From the NCBI RefSeq assembly GCF_021462265.1, contig NZ_JAJONF010000008.1, positions 124,001 through 188,000 on the forward strand: a DNA stretch of 64,000 nucleotides, written 5' to 3'. Source of the DNA: Streptomyces shenzhenensis (GTDB lineage Bacteria > Actinomycetota > Actinomycetes > Streptomycetales > Streptomycetaceae). The notes beneath the pieces were generated by a model. It saw only the letters and a program-made list of their open reading frames with translations, was not told the DNA's origin and did not search any database. Within the stretch, counting starts at the first letter, position 1; every line of letters begins with the position of its first letter. This document shows, one piece after another, positions 18,803 through 27,549 of this stretch. The translations under genes were made by a program, and so were the position numbers.

Positions 18803-19106
18803 GCGGCACCGCCGGGCAACGCCGTCGGGGCTGACCGACGTCGCGGCGGAAGAAGCGACCGCGCCCGAAGTCCACCACGAGACCAAGAAACCAAGAAGCC
18901 CGCGCGACAGGGGCTGCGCGACGGTTCGGCACCGCCGGACAGCGCCATCGTGACTGATCAACGTCGCGGCGGAAGAAACGGCCGCGACCGAAGTCCACCA
19001 CGAGACCAAGAAGCCCGCGCAACAGGGGGCTGCGCGACGGTTCGGCACCGCCGGACAGCGTCATCGTGGCCGATCGGCGTCGCGGCGGAAGAAACGGCTG
19101 CGACGG
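18803..19106. repeat. Imperfect tandem repeat, about 2.6 units of 115-122 bases
   Basis: Three copies begin near 18803, 18925 and 19040 with GGCACCGCCGGRCARCG, continue with GTCGCGGCGGAAGAA, and the first two end in GCGACAGGGGCTGCGCGACG-like sequence. The first unit carries an internal duplication of ACCAAGAA. The copies differ at scattered positions. The array lies between the convergent oxidoreductase and glcP genes; no protein is supported. Confidence 0.85.
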
Positions 19107-19144
19107 GATCAGGAGACCGAGTGGCTGGGCCGGGTGCACGAGCC

Positions 19145-19179
19145 GCCGCCCCGCCCGGCCAGTGACCGGGCGGGGCGGC
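19145..19179. terminator. Bidirectional terminator between oxidoreductase gene and glcP
   Basis: A perfect 14-base stem (GCCGCCCCGCCCGG and its complement) with loop CCAGTGA lies 64 bases beyond the glcP stop, between convergent genes. Confidence 0.75.
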
Positions 19180-19242
19180 GGGGGGAGACGAGGAGAGGGG
19201 CAGCGAGGACTTGGCCCTTCTCCCCGAGTCGAGGGGGCCGGC

Positions 19243-20661
19243 TCAGCCCATCTCCTCCAGGGACTTGCCCTTCGTCTCCTTGACGTACCTGAGGACGAAC
19301 GGGATGGAGAGGGCCGCGAAGACCGTGTAGATCACGTAGGTGCCGGAGAGGTTCCAGTCGGCCAGCGACGGGAAGCTCGCGGTGATGGCCCAGTTGGCCA
19401 GCCACTGCGCGGAGGCGGCCACGCCCAGGGCGGCGGCGCGGATCCTGTTGGGGAACATCTCGCCGAGGAAGACCCAGACGACCACACCCCACGACAGGGC
19501 GAAGAAGAGGACGAAGACGTGGGCGGCGACCAGGGCGATCCAGCCCTGTGTGGCGGGCAGCTTCCCGTCGACGAGGGAGTAGGAGAAGGCCCAGGCCTCC
19601 AGGGCGAGGCCGACGACCATGCCGACCGAACCGATGAGGGCCAGCGGCTTGCGGCCGACGCGGTCCACGAAGATCATCGCGATCACGGTGCCGATGATGT
19701 TGATGATCGACGTCGTGAACGAGTAGAGGAACGAGTCCGTCGGGTCGACGCCCACCGACTGCCAGAGGGTGGAGGAGTAGTAGAACGCCACGTTGATGCC
19801 GACGAACTGCTGGAACACCGACAGGCCGATGCCGACCCAGACGATCGGCTTGAAGAAGAAGGAGCCGCCGAGCAGGTCCTTGAACGTGGACTTGTGCTCG
19901 CTCTTCATCGCGTGCTCGATCTCGGCGACCCGGGCGTCCAGGTCCACGCTCTTGCCCTCGACCTCTTCGAGGATCGCGCGGGCCCGGTCACGCTTGCCGA
20001 CGGAGAGCAGGAAGCGGGGGGACTCGGGGATCGCGAAGGAGAGCAGGCCGTACAGGACGGCCGGGATCACCATGACGCCGAGCATGACCTGCCAGGCCTC
20101 CAGACCCATCAGCTTGCCGCGCTGGTCGCCGCCGGCGGCGTTGAGCAGACCCCAGTTGACCAGCTGCGAGATCGCGATACCCACGACGATCGCGGCCTGC
20201 TGGAAGGAGCCGAGGCGGCCGCGGTAGGCGGGCGGGGCGACCTCGGCGATGTAGGCGGGGCCGATGACGGAGGCCATGCCGATGGCGAAGCCGCCGATGA
20301 TCCGCCAGAGCGCGAGGTCCCAGAGCGCGAAGGGCAGCGCCGAGCCCACGGCGCTGACGGTGAACAGCACGGCCGCGATCTGCATGCAGCGGATACGGCC
20401 GATCCGGTCGGCTATCCGGCCGGCGGTCGCGGCGCCGATGGCGCAGCCGATCAGGGCGATGGCGATGACCTGGGCGAGGGCCGCGGACCCGATGTCGTAA
20501 CGGCTTCGGATCGCCTCGACGGCACCGTTGATGACGGAGCTGTCGTAGCCGAAGAGGAAACCGCCCATGGCGGCCGCCGCCGCGATGAAGATGACATGCC
20601 CGAGGTGATCGGGGTGAGCCGTCCTGGCTCCTGACTGGGATGCCTGCGCAGTGCTGGTCAC
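19243..20661 (-). CDS. glcP: Glucose permease, MFS sugar porter
   Basis: A 472-residue major-facilitator sugar:proton symporter. Twelve membrane segments, the loop motifs DRIGRIR and DRVGRKPL, the mid-loop PESPRFLL and the quinone-helix-like FQQFVGINVAFYYS are those of sugar porters. Length and sequence agree with GlcP, the main glucose transporter of S. coelicolor (known). The GTG at 20661 has GAGGAG eight bases upstream; upstream frame extension would cross the promoter. A LacI-type operator overlaps the predicted transcription start. Confidence 0.9.
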   Translation of the reverse strand: MTSTAQASQSGARTAHPDHLGHVIFIAAAAAMGGFLFGYDSSVINGAVEAIRSRYDIGSAALAQVIAIALIGCAIGAATAGRIADRIGRIRCMQIAAVLFTVSAVGSALPFALWDLALWRIIGGFAIGMASVIGPAYIAEVAPPAYRGRLGSFQQAAIVVGIAISQLVNWGLLNAAGGDQRGKLMGLEAWQVMLGVMVIPAVLYGLLSFAIPESPRFLLSVGKRDRARAILEEVEGKSVDLDARVAEIEHAMKSEHKSTFKDLLGGSFFFKPIVWVGIGLSVFQQFVGINVAFYYSSTLWQSVGVDPTDSFLYSFTTSIINIIGTVIAMIFVDRVGRKPLALIGSVGMVVGLALEAWAFSYSLVDGKLPATQGWIALVAAHVFVLFFALSWGVVVWVFLGEMFPNRIRAAALGVAASAQWLANWAITASFPSLADWNLSGTYVIYTVFAALSIPFVLRYVKETKGKSLEEMG

Positions 20662-20729
20662 AAGAAGAACTCCTCGGGCGCCGGCAACGCTGCCGGGGTG
20701 GGGGGGTGCACTCACACCTGAAGGTAAAA

Positions 20730-20739
20730 GCAACGTTGC
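20730..20739. promoter_or_regulatory. LacI-family type operator at glcP
   Basis: GCAACGTTGC is a perfect ten-base palindrome with the central CG typical of LacI/GalR operators. It lies where transcription from the glcP promoter should begin, so a bound repressor would block initiation. GTCTCTGCAAC overlaps it and is repeated about 50 bases upstream (complement of 20785-20795). Confidence 0.65.
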
Positions 20740-20741
20740 AG

Positions 20742-20769
20742 AGACTATGCCTTCAAGTTTCGAAGTCAA
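20742..20769 (-). promoter_or_regulatory. glcP promoter
   Basis: On the minus strand, TTGACT (20769-20764) and TAGTCT (20747-20742) are separated by 16 bases, a good vegetative-sigma match. The predicted start near 20735 leaves a leader of about 75 bases before the GTG. Confidence 0.65.
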
Positions 20770-20946
20770 TAGCTGGCGTGGTGTGAAGTTGCAGAGACCA
20801 CACATCGAAGATGCGTTCATTACTTGAAGAAAAGAGGGAGGTGACGCACCCAGAAGCGGCACGGGACCGTCTCGATCTGCGGCTTCGTCGCGGGGCGGGC
20901 CGGCCACGACGGCGGCGCACCCGAAGCCGTCGGCCAGGACCCGCCG

Positions 20947-23900
20947 TCAGCGCAGCCGCTGGCTGATGACCTTCGACACACCGTCGCCCTGCATGGAGAC
21001 GCCGTACAGCGCGTCGGCGACCTCCATCGTGCGCTTCTGGTGCGTGATCACGATGAGCTGGGACGACTCCTGGAGCTCCTGCATGATGCGGATCAGCCGC
21101 TGCAGGTTGGTGTCGTCCAGGGCCGCCTCGACCTCGTCCATGACGTAGAACGGGCTGGGGCGGGCCTTGAAGATCGACACCAGCATCGCGACCGCGGTCA
21201 GCGAGCGTTCGCCGCCGGACAGCAGGGAGAGCCGCTTGACCTTCTTGCCCGGCGGCCGGGCCTCGACGTCCACACCCGTGGTGAGCATGTTGTCGGGGTC
21301 GGTCAGGATCAGCCGTCCCTCACCGCCCGGGAAGAGGCGGCTGAAGACGCCCTCGAACTCCCTCGCCGTGTCCCGGTACGCCTCCGTGAAGACCTGCTCG
21401 ACCCGTTCGTCGACCTCCTTCACGACCTGGAGCAGGTCGGCGCGGGTCTTCTTCAGGTCCTCCAGCTGCTCACTGAGGAACTTGTGCCGTTCCTCGAGGG
21501 CCGCGAACTCCTCCAGGGCCAGCGGGTTCACCTTGCCGAGCTGCTGATAGGCCCGCTCGGCCGCCTTGAGCCGGCGCTCCTGCTCGGCCCGGTGGAAGGG
21601 CTTGGGCTGGTTGCGCGGGTGCTCGGGATCGTCCGGCAGCACCTCGCCCTCGGCGGGGGGCGAGGGCGGCACGAGCTGGTGCGGACCGTACTCCTCGACG
21701 AGTCCCGCCGGTTCGACACCGAGCTCCTCCAGTGCCTTGGCCTCCAGCTGCTCGATCCGCAGCCGCTTCTCCGCGCCGAGTACCTCGCCCCGGTGAACTG
21801 AATCCGTCAGCTTGTCGAGTTCGGCCTTGAGGTCGCGTCCCGCGGTGCGGGCGGCGGCCAGTTCCTGCTCGCGCCGGGTCTTGGCGGCGTCGGCGGCGGC
21901 ACGTTCCTGCTCGGCCCGGCCGACGGAGACCTCGACGTGCGCGAGCAGTTGCCGCGCACCGGCGGCGACGGCCTCCGCGACCGCCGCCTCGTGGCGCAGC
22001 CGGGCCCGGCGCTGCTCGGCACGCGCGCGTGCCTCGCGTTCCGCGCGGGCGGCGCGGTCGAGGGAGTCGGCGCGGCCGGCCAGCCCCTTGACCCGCTCCT
22101 CGTGGGTACGGACCTGCAGACGGGCCTCCATCTCGGTCTGGCGGGCGTTGGCGCCGTCGGCGGCGAGCCGGTCGCGTGCCGAGGTGTCGGGTTCCTCCTC
22201 GACGGGCATCTCCTCGGCCACGGCCAGCCGCTCGGCGAGGATCTCGACCTCTTCGAGGGCCTTGTCGAGGGAGTCCTGGGCGCGGGCGGCGGCCGCCGTG
22301 GACCGTTCCGCCTCGCCTGCCGCGCCCCGCGCCTGTCCGGCGAGGCGGCCGAGCTGCTGGGCGACCGCCGACTTCTCGCGGTCGGCGGCGCGGCGCCGCT
22401 CCCCCAGTTCCTCGACGAGGGCGGCGCACTCCTCGCGGTGCGCCTGGGCCGACATCTGGGCCTCGGCCAGCTCCGCGCAGCGGACGGCGAGCTCCTCCAG
22501 TTCGGCGGCGGCCTCGTCCACGGAGGCCTGTACTTCCAGCAGGCTGGGTGCGCCGGCGGAACCGCCGTGGGCGAAGTGGGCACCGAGGAGGTCGCCTTCG
22601 GCGGTCACCGCGGTGAGGTGGGGGTGGCGGTGGACGAGGTCTTCGGCGGCCTCAAGGCTGTCGACGACGACGATGTCGCCCAGGAGGCGCCGTACGGCGG
22701 GCATGAGGTCGGAGGGACCCCGGACGAGATCTGCCGCGAAGCGTGCTTCGGACCAGGGCGCTTCGGAGCGGGGCGTTTCGGACCCGGGTGTTTCGGGCCG
22801 GGACGGCTCGGGGGCACCCGCGAGCAGCAGCGCGGCCCGCCCGCCGTCCTGCTTGCGCAGCAGCCGGATCGCGTCGGCCGCCGATGCGGGGGTCGTCACC
22901 GCGATCGCGTCCGCCGCCACGCCGAAAGCCGCTGCCAGGGCGACCTCGTGGCCCGGGGACACCGTGAGCAGTTCGGCCGCCGGGCCCAGGACGCCCGTGA
23001 GCCGGTCCCGCGCACCGAGCAGTATGCCCGTGCCGTCCTTCCGCCGCAGGCCCAGCGCCAGCGCCTCGTGGCGGGCCTGGGTCGCGGCGCGCCTGCGTTC
23101 CGCCGTCGTGACCGCCTCGCGGGCCGCGGTCAGAGCCGTCTCCGCCTCGGTGAGCCGGTGCTTGGCCTGGTCGTGCTGGGCGGCCAGTTCCTCGTCGCCG
23201 GCGTCGAGGCCGTCGACCTCCGCCTTCAGCTCCTCGTACTCCTCCCGCGCCGAGAGCGCCCGCTCCTGGGCCTCGTCGCGGGCGGCGGCCAGCCGGTCGA
23301 TCTCGGCCTGGGCGGACGCGGCGCGTGAGCGGGCGGCGCCCACCTGGCCGTTCAGCCGGGCCAGGCTCTCGCGGCGGTCGGCGATGGAACGGGCCACGTC
23401 CTTCAGGCGCCGTTCCTCGACGGCCAGCTCGCGCTCCAGCTCGGCGCGGTGCGCGACGGTGTCCTCCAGGGCGCGTTCGGCCGCCTCCAGGGCCGCCTCC
23501 AGTTCGGCCTCCTGCTCACGGATGCGGTGGGCCTCGCGCTCCATGTCCTCGGGGTCGCGGCCGCGCCGTTCCTCGGGGGGCGCGGAGGTGGCGCTCTTCA
23601 CCCGGGCGTCGGCCAGCGAGATGGTGCCGCGGACGCGTTCGGCCAGCTGGGAGAGCTCGTACCAGGTCTGCTGGGCCCGCTGCAGGCGCGGGGTGAGCTG
23701 CCGTACCTCGTCCTCCAGGAGGGCCTCCCGCTGGAGGGCCTTCTTCAGCTCCTGCTCGGCGGCTTCCTTGCGTTCCTTGAGGGCGGCTTCGTCGGCGACC
23801 TCGTTCTGGAGGGCCTGGCGCAGGCGGACGAGGTCGTCGGCCAGCAGGCGCAGGCGCGCGTCCCGGAGGTCCGCCTGGATGACGGCGGCCCTGCGGGCGA

Positions 23901-24531
23901 CCGCCGCCTGGCGGCCGAGCGGCTTGAGCTGGCGGCGGAGTTCGTCGGTCAGGTCCTGCACGCGGGCGAGGTTGGCCTGCATCGCGTCCAGCTTGCGGAG
24001 GGCCTTCTCCTTGCGTTTGCGGTGCTTGAGAACGCCGGCCGCCTCCTCGATGAAGGCGCGCCGGCCCATCGGGTCCGCGTGCAGGACGGAGTCGAGCTGG
24101 CCCTGGCCGACGATGACGTGCATCTCGCGGCCGATGCCGGAGTCGGAGAGGAGTTCCTGGATGTCCAGGAGACGGCAGGTGTCGCCGTTGATCTGGTACT
24201 CGCTGCCGCCGTTGCGGAACATGATCCGCGTGATGGTGACCTCGGCGTACTCGATGGGCAGCGCGCCGTCGGAGTTGTCGATGGTCAGGGACACCTCGGC
24301 GCGGCCCAGCGGCGGGCGCCCGGTGGTGCCGGCGAAGATGACGTCCTCCATCTTGCCGCCGCGCAGCGACTTGGCGCTGTGTTCGCCCATGACCCAGGTG
24401 AGCGCGTCCACCACGTTGGACTTGCCCGAGCCGTTCGGACCGACGACGCACGTGATCCCCGGCTCGAACCGGAGCGTGGTCGCCGAGGCGAACGACTTGA
24501 ACCCGCGGAGGGTCAGGGCCTTGAGGTGCAC
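20947..24531 (-). CDS. smc: Chromosome segregation ATPase SMC
   Basis: Structural-maintenance-of-chromosomes protein of 1194 residues that loads at ParB/parS sites and organises the nucleoid with ScpAB. The head domain has Walker A GPNGSGKSNVVDALTW near residue 32; the C-terminal head has signature LLSGGERSLTAVAML and Walker B FYVMDEVEAALDD. Two long coiled coils flank a glycine-rich hinge near residues 500-640 (GVLGPAAELLTV ... LLGDIVVVDSLEAAEDLV). An unusual run of ETPGSETPRSEAPWSEA lies in the hinge region. Start is GTG with a weak ribosome site. Confidence 0.97.
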   Translation of the reverse strand: MHLKALTLRGFKSFASATTLRFEPGITCVVGPNGSGKSNVVDALTWVMGEHSAKSLRGGKMEDVIFAGTTGRPPLGRAEVSLTIDNSDGALPIEYAEVTITRIMFRNGGSEYQINGDTCRLLDIQELLSDSGIGREMHVIVGQGQLDSVLHADPMGRRAFIEEAAGVLKHRKRKEKALRKLDAMQANLARVQDLTDELRRQLKPLGRQAAVARRAAVIQADLRDARLRLLADDLVRLRQALQNEVADEAALKERKEAAEQELKKALQREALLEDEVRQLTPRLQRAQQTWYELSQLAERVRGTISLADARVKSATSAPPEERRGRDPEDMEREAHRIREQEAELEAALEAAERALEDTVAHRAELERELAVEERRLKDVARSIADRRESLARLNGQVGAARSRAASAQAEIDRLAAARDEAQERALSAREEYEELKAEVDGLDAGDEELAAQHDQAKHRLTEAETALTAAREAVTTAERRRAATQARHEALALGLRRKDGTGILLGARDRLTGVLGPAAELLTVSPGHEVALAAAFGVAADAIAVTTPASAADAIRLLRKQDGGRAALLLAGAPEPSRPETPGSETPRSEAPWSEARFAADLVRGPSDLMPAVRRLLGDIVVVDSLEAAEDLVHRHPHLTAVTAEGDLLGAHFAHGGSAGAPSLLEVQASVDEAAAELEELAVRCAELAEAQMSAQAHREECAALVEELGERRRAADREKSAVAQQLGRLAGQARGAAGEAERSTAAAARAQDSLDKALEEVEILAERLAVAEEMPVEEEPDTSARDRLAADGANARQTEMEARLQVRTHEERVKGLAGRADSLDRAARAEREARARAEQRRARLRHEAAVAEAVAAGARQLLAHVEVSVGRAEQERAAADAAKTRREQELAAARTAGRDLKAELDKLTDSVHRGEVLGAEKRLRIEQLEAKALEELGVEPAGLVEEYGPHQLVPPSPPAEGEVLPDDPEHPRNQPKPFHRAEQERRLKAAERAYQQLGKVNPLALEEFAALEERHKFLSEQLEDLKKTRADLLQVVKEVDERVEQVFTEAYRDTAREFEGVFSRLFPGGEGRLILTDPDNMLTTGVDVEARPPGKKVKRLSLLSGGERSLTAVAMLVSIFKARPSPFYVMDEVEAALDDTNLQRLIRIMQELQESSQLIVITHQKRTMEVADALYGVSMQGDGVSKVISQRLR

Positions 24532-24724
24532 GCCGTCGGACTTTACCCGGCGGCGCTAGCGCACTCCACGAAGCCTCGCAACCGCGCGGTTTCACGCATG
24601 AACACGCAGGGCACACCAGACGTTAAAGAAGGTGAAAGGATGCGCGGGGCTGGAAGGATCCGGCTCGGGCTCGGGGGCAGCAAAGCCGGGAAGACGAGCA
24701 AGGACGAGCAGAAGGACAAGAAAG

Positions 24725-24747
24725 AAGGGACGCCTGAGGCGTCCCTT
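24725..24747 (-). terminator. Terminator upstream of smc
   Basis: A perfect ten-base stem (AAGGGACGCC / GGCGTCCCTT) with a three-base loop. Read on the minus strand it is followed by CTTTCTTGTCC, a pyrimidine-rich tail, so it most likely ends the small coiled-coil gene transcript before smc. Confidence 0.75.
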
Positions 24748-24822
24748 GCAAATCTTGACAACTTGAGCGGTTGATATGGGCTTCCCCATCGCCGCATGTG
24801 CTGTCGTGGAGCGATGCAGCGA

Positions 24823-25026
24823 TCAGGTGAGCGCAGGCTCCGCCTGGTTTGCGTCGATGCTCTCCATGATCCTGTCGTGAGAAGCGGCAGCCGTCAGCGC
24901 GTCGTTCTCGGCCTGAATCCGTACCAGCTCGGATTCGAGGTCCTGGACACGCTGCTGGAGCCGTCGCATCTCGGCGAGGAGTCGCGGGTCGGAGCCGCCG
25001 ACGTAACCGAGAAGCGCCTTTGCCAT
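24823..25026 (-). CDS. Small conserved coiled-coil protein
   Basis: A 67-residue protein that begins MAKALLGYVGGSDPRLLAEM and continues as a heptad-rich helix (RRLQQRVQDLESELVRIQ) with an acidic end. I recall similar short actinobacterial proteins of unknown role; no function is assigned. GGAGG lies ten bases before the ATG. It is followed by a strong terminator and then smc. A tRNA-like sequence occupies its upstream region. Confidence 0.7.
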   Translation of the reverse strand: MAKALLGYVGGSDPRLLAEMRRLQQRVQDLESELVRIQAENDALTAAASHDRIMESIDANQAEPALT

Positions 25027-25408
25027 GATGGATGGTCCTCCACACTGAGTGACCGACCGAAGCGGTGTGGGTCGTGAGGGATTCGCACCCGCGGTGCTTG
25101 ACACATCCGAGTGGTACTCGGCTGTTGCGCCATGCCAAACAGCTAAGGTGCGCGGGGCTTTCAGCGTCTCACCAAAAAGTTTGACGGTCAACACGATCAC
25201 ACCCCGTATTGGCGGGCGAACCCGCGGTCGGGCGGCCCTGGCCGGGCGGCACTGCGACTCCTGCGGGGCCCTCAGGGCGTGGCGATCATCTGTAACTGCG
25301 GAGCCTGCCACGACCCGCCGTTCTTGGCAACCACCAGGCCCTTTCTGCTCGGGGCACATGCCAGTGGCAATTCGGGCCGCTTCGATCCCGCGGTCTCGCA
25401 CGACGGGC
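25027..25408. other. Intergenic region with tRNA-like structured sequence
   Basis: The gap upstream of the 67-residue gene holds, on the minus strand between about 25150 and 25065, two short hairpins (GCTGTT/AACAGC and CCGAG/CTCGG) followed by GGGTGCGAATCCC, which resembles a tRNA T arm. The acceptor ends do not pair, so it is not called as a tRNA. The rest shows nothing recognisable. Confidence 0.35.
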
Positions 25409-25690
25409 TCAGCGAATGACGAAGCCGTCGTAGCCGCCGCGGGGTGTGTCCCATATCTCGGTGACACCCTCCACCCGGCCGGGCGTGTCACCGCCCTGGA
25501 GCCAGTCGAGCAGCCCTTCGCAACCCGCCCGGGAGCCCTCCGCGACCACCTGGACGCGGCCGTCGCCCAGATTGAGAGCAAAACCACTCAGGCCGCCGAT
25601 CTCCAGCGCCTTGGCCCGCGTGAACCAGCGAAACCCCACACCCTGTACCCGTCCACGGACCCAGGCGACCAGTCGCACATCCTCGCTCAT
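25409..25690 (-). CDS. acyP: Acylphosphatase
   Basis: A 93-residue enzyme that hydrolyses acyl phosphates such as carbamoyl- and acetyl-phosphate. The phosphate-binding loop [13 protein letters not shown] with its catalytic arginine and the segment [17 protein letters not shown] with the catalytic asparagine are both intact. Start is ATG. It stands alone on the minus strand, as often seen near smc in Streptomyces. Confidence 0.93.
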   Translation of the reverse strand: MSEDVRLVAWVRGRVQGVGFRWFTRAKALEIGGLSGFALNLGDGRVQVVAEGSRAGCEGLLDWLQGGDTPGRVEGVTEIWDTPRGGYDGFVIR

Positions 25691-25880
25691 GGGTGCAACC
25701 TAACTGGCCAATCTCACTCGGGGCACTTCCTCCCGCGGCGGTATGGGGTACCGTCCCCACCCAAACGAATCTCGGATGAAACTCACTCGATCGGGTGAGT
25801 CTGGTTGACCAGAAGGAGTCATCGGCCACGCCGGCCCCTGGTCGGCCCCGACCGCGAGGACGAGGGAAGAGGGCAAGGAC

Positions 25881-27023
25881 ATGGGACGCCACCGACGCCA
25901 CGCCGCCGGCCGCGCCGCCACGGGCCGCCCCCCGGAGGTCACGGAGAGCGACGACTGGTACCCGGGCGACCACGACCCGCAGGACTCGTTCGCGGCCCTC
26001 CCCTATGGCAAGGGCACGGCCGCCTACCTGCACCAGGACGGCTACACCGAGACCAACGCGCGCAGTTCGGCCTATCTGTACGCGACCGACGACGGCTACG
26101 CCAGGGACACCGGGACGGCCGTCTTCCCGGCCGCGGAGTTCAGCCCGTCCGGGGGCGGCCCCTCCGGCAGTGCGCACCGGCGCCGGAAGAAGGCCGGGCG
26201 GCCCGTCGCCACCGGACTGCTCGGGGTCTCCGCCGCCGTCGCCATCGGCACGGTCGCGGTGGCCACCGGTATGGTGCCGGGCCTGGAGAACTACAAGCTC
26301 GGCGGCGGCAGCGGCACGACCGGCGGCGAGCGGGTGCAGGCCGCCGACGAGCCCAGCAACACGGCCGCCGAGCAGGGCGGCACCTCCGGCAACGCCGAGA
26401 GCCGCGGCACCGGCTCGTCGACCAGCCGGGACACCCAGCGCTCCACCTCGCCCACGGCGTCCGCCTCGAAGTCCGCGTCCGCGTCCGCCTCGAAGTCCGC
26501 CGCCGCCTCGTCGCCCACCCCGACGGGGTCGGCGACCGAGGAGCCGACGCCCGCCGCCACGCCGTCCAGGACGCCGGCGGTCACCCCGAGCCGGACGGCC
26601 ACCCAGGCCCCGGCGCGAACCGCGGCGCCGATCACCACCTCCGCGGAGGCCGTCGTCCAGGCCGAGGTGCTGAAGCTGGTGAACGGGGAGCGGGCCAAGG
26701 TCGGCTGCAGCGCGCTGTCGGCGAGCTCCTCGCTGACCCGGCTGGCCGAGTCGTTCAGCGACGACATGGCCGCGCGGGACTTCTTCGACCACACCGACCC
26801 GAACGGCAGGACCCCGTGGGACCGGGCCACGGCGGCCGGCATATCCGACCTCGGCGGCGAGAACATAGCCCGCGGCCAGGCCACCGCCCAGGCCGTCATG
26901 GACGCCTGGATGAACAGCGAGGGCCACCGCGCCAACATCCTGAACTGCGACTTCAAGACCCTCGGGGTCGGGGTGCACTTCGGCGAGGGCGGCCCGTGGT
27001 GGACGCAGGACTTCGGGTACTAG
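25881..27023 (+). CDS. Membrane-anchored CAP-domain protein
   Basis: A 380-residue protein with a cytoplasmic N-terminus of about 105 residues, one membrane segment (VATGLLGVSAAVAIGTVAVA), a Ser/Thr/Pro/Ala-rich spacer with ASASKSA repeats (about 150-255), and a C-terminal CAP/SCP domain (VVQAEVLKLVNGERAKVGCS ... FDHTDPNGRTPWDRA ... GENIARGQ ... NSEGHRANILNCDFKTLGVG). It should expose the CAP domain outside the cell; its function is unknown. GAGGGAAGAGGGCAAGGA precedes the ATG. Confidence 0.87.
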   Translation: MGRHRRHAAGRAATGRPPEVTESDDWYPGDHDPQDSFAALPYGKGTAAYLHQDGYTETNARSSAYLYATDDGYARDTGTAVFPAAEFSPSGGGPSGSAHRRRKKAGRPVATGLLGVSAAVAIGTVAVATGMVPGLENYKLGGGSGTTGGERVQAADEPSNTAAEQGGTSGNAESRGTGSSTSRDTQRSTSPTASASKSASASASKSAAASSPTPTGSATEEPTPAATPSRTPAVTPSRTATQAPARTAAPITTSAEAVVQAEVLKLVNGERAKVGCSALSASSSLTRLAESFSDDMAARDFFDHTDPNGRTPWDRATAAGISDLGGENIARGQATAQAVMDAWMNSEGHRANILNCDFKTLGVGVHFGEGGPWWTQDFGY

Positions 27024-27088
27024 CCGCACTTGCCACCGCGTCGTCATCGGCTGTCGAGCCATCGGGCCATGGGCTGCCGGGCAGACCG

Positions 27089-27123
27089 CGCTAACCAATA
27101 GTTAGCGCATACTGTCGGTTAGC
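27089..27123. promoter_or_regulatory. Inverted repeat upstream of HxlR-type gene
   Basis: CGCTAAC-CAATA-GTTAGCG (27089-27107) is a perfect seven-base dyad, and a third half-site GTTAGC follows at 27118-27123. It lies 25-60 bases before the regulator gene, so autoregulation is likely. TACGCT at 27136-27141, six bases before the ATG, resembles a -10 box of a leaderless promoter. Confidence 0.65.
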
Positions 27124-27147
27124 ACTGTGCTCCCGTACGCTTGGCCC

Positions 27148-27549
27148 ATGACCATCACCCAGGACAGCGTCGCGGAGCCGCAGCCTCCGTACGACGTCTT
27201 CGCCCGGGCCTGTCCCTCCCGCACCACCCTTGAGCACGTCATGGGCCGCTGGGGCGGGCTCACGCTCAGCGCGCTGCACGAGGGGTCGTTCCGGTTCAAC
27301 GAGCTGCGCCGGCGCGTGGACGGCGTCAGCGAGAAGATGCTCTCCCAGACCCTCCAGGCCCTGGAGCGCGACGGCCTGGTGCACCGCGAGGCGCAGCCGA
27401 CCAACCCGCCGCGCGTCGACTACGAACTCACCCCGCTCGGCCACGCGGTCGCCGAACGCCTGCTGGCCGTCGTCCACTTCGTGGAGAGCCGGATGGACGA
27501 GGTGCTGGCCGCCCGGGAGCGTTACGACGAGACGCGTGGCGCCCGCTGA
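27148..27549 (+). CDS. HxlR-family transcriptional regulator
   Basis: A 133-residue winged-helix regulator. The hallmark start [22 protein letters not shown] with a single cysteine (Cys22), the recognition region [20 protein letters not shown] and wing [12 protein letters not shown] are those of HxlR proteins, several of which sense electrophiles or oxidants through that cysteine (family knowledge). The ATG at 27148 lacks a ribosome site and has a -10-like hexamer six bases upstream. Its 3' end overlaps convergent mutM by 28 bases. Confidence 0.88.
   Translation: MTITQDSVAEPQPPYDVFARACPSRTTLEHVMGRWGGLTLSALHEGSFRFNELRRRVDGVSEKMLSQTLQALERDGLVHREAQPTNPPRVDYELTPLGHAVAERLLAVVHFVESRMDEVLAARERYDETRGAR

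Noticed and set aside
18618..19139. Minus-strand frames across the 18.8-kb tandem array
   Set aside because: Repetition of the DNA unit explains them; part overlaps the real oxidoreductase gene on the other strand.
24640..24774. Plus-strand Lys-rich frame of 44 codons (MRGAGRIRLGLGGSKAGKTS...) with a good GAAGGTGAAAGG before the ATG
   Set aside because: It runs through the terminator hairpin at 24725-24747 and would be antisense to the leader of smc; no homologue is recalled. Kept only as a note.
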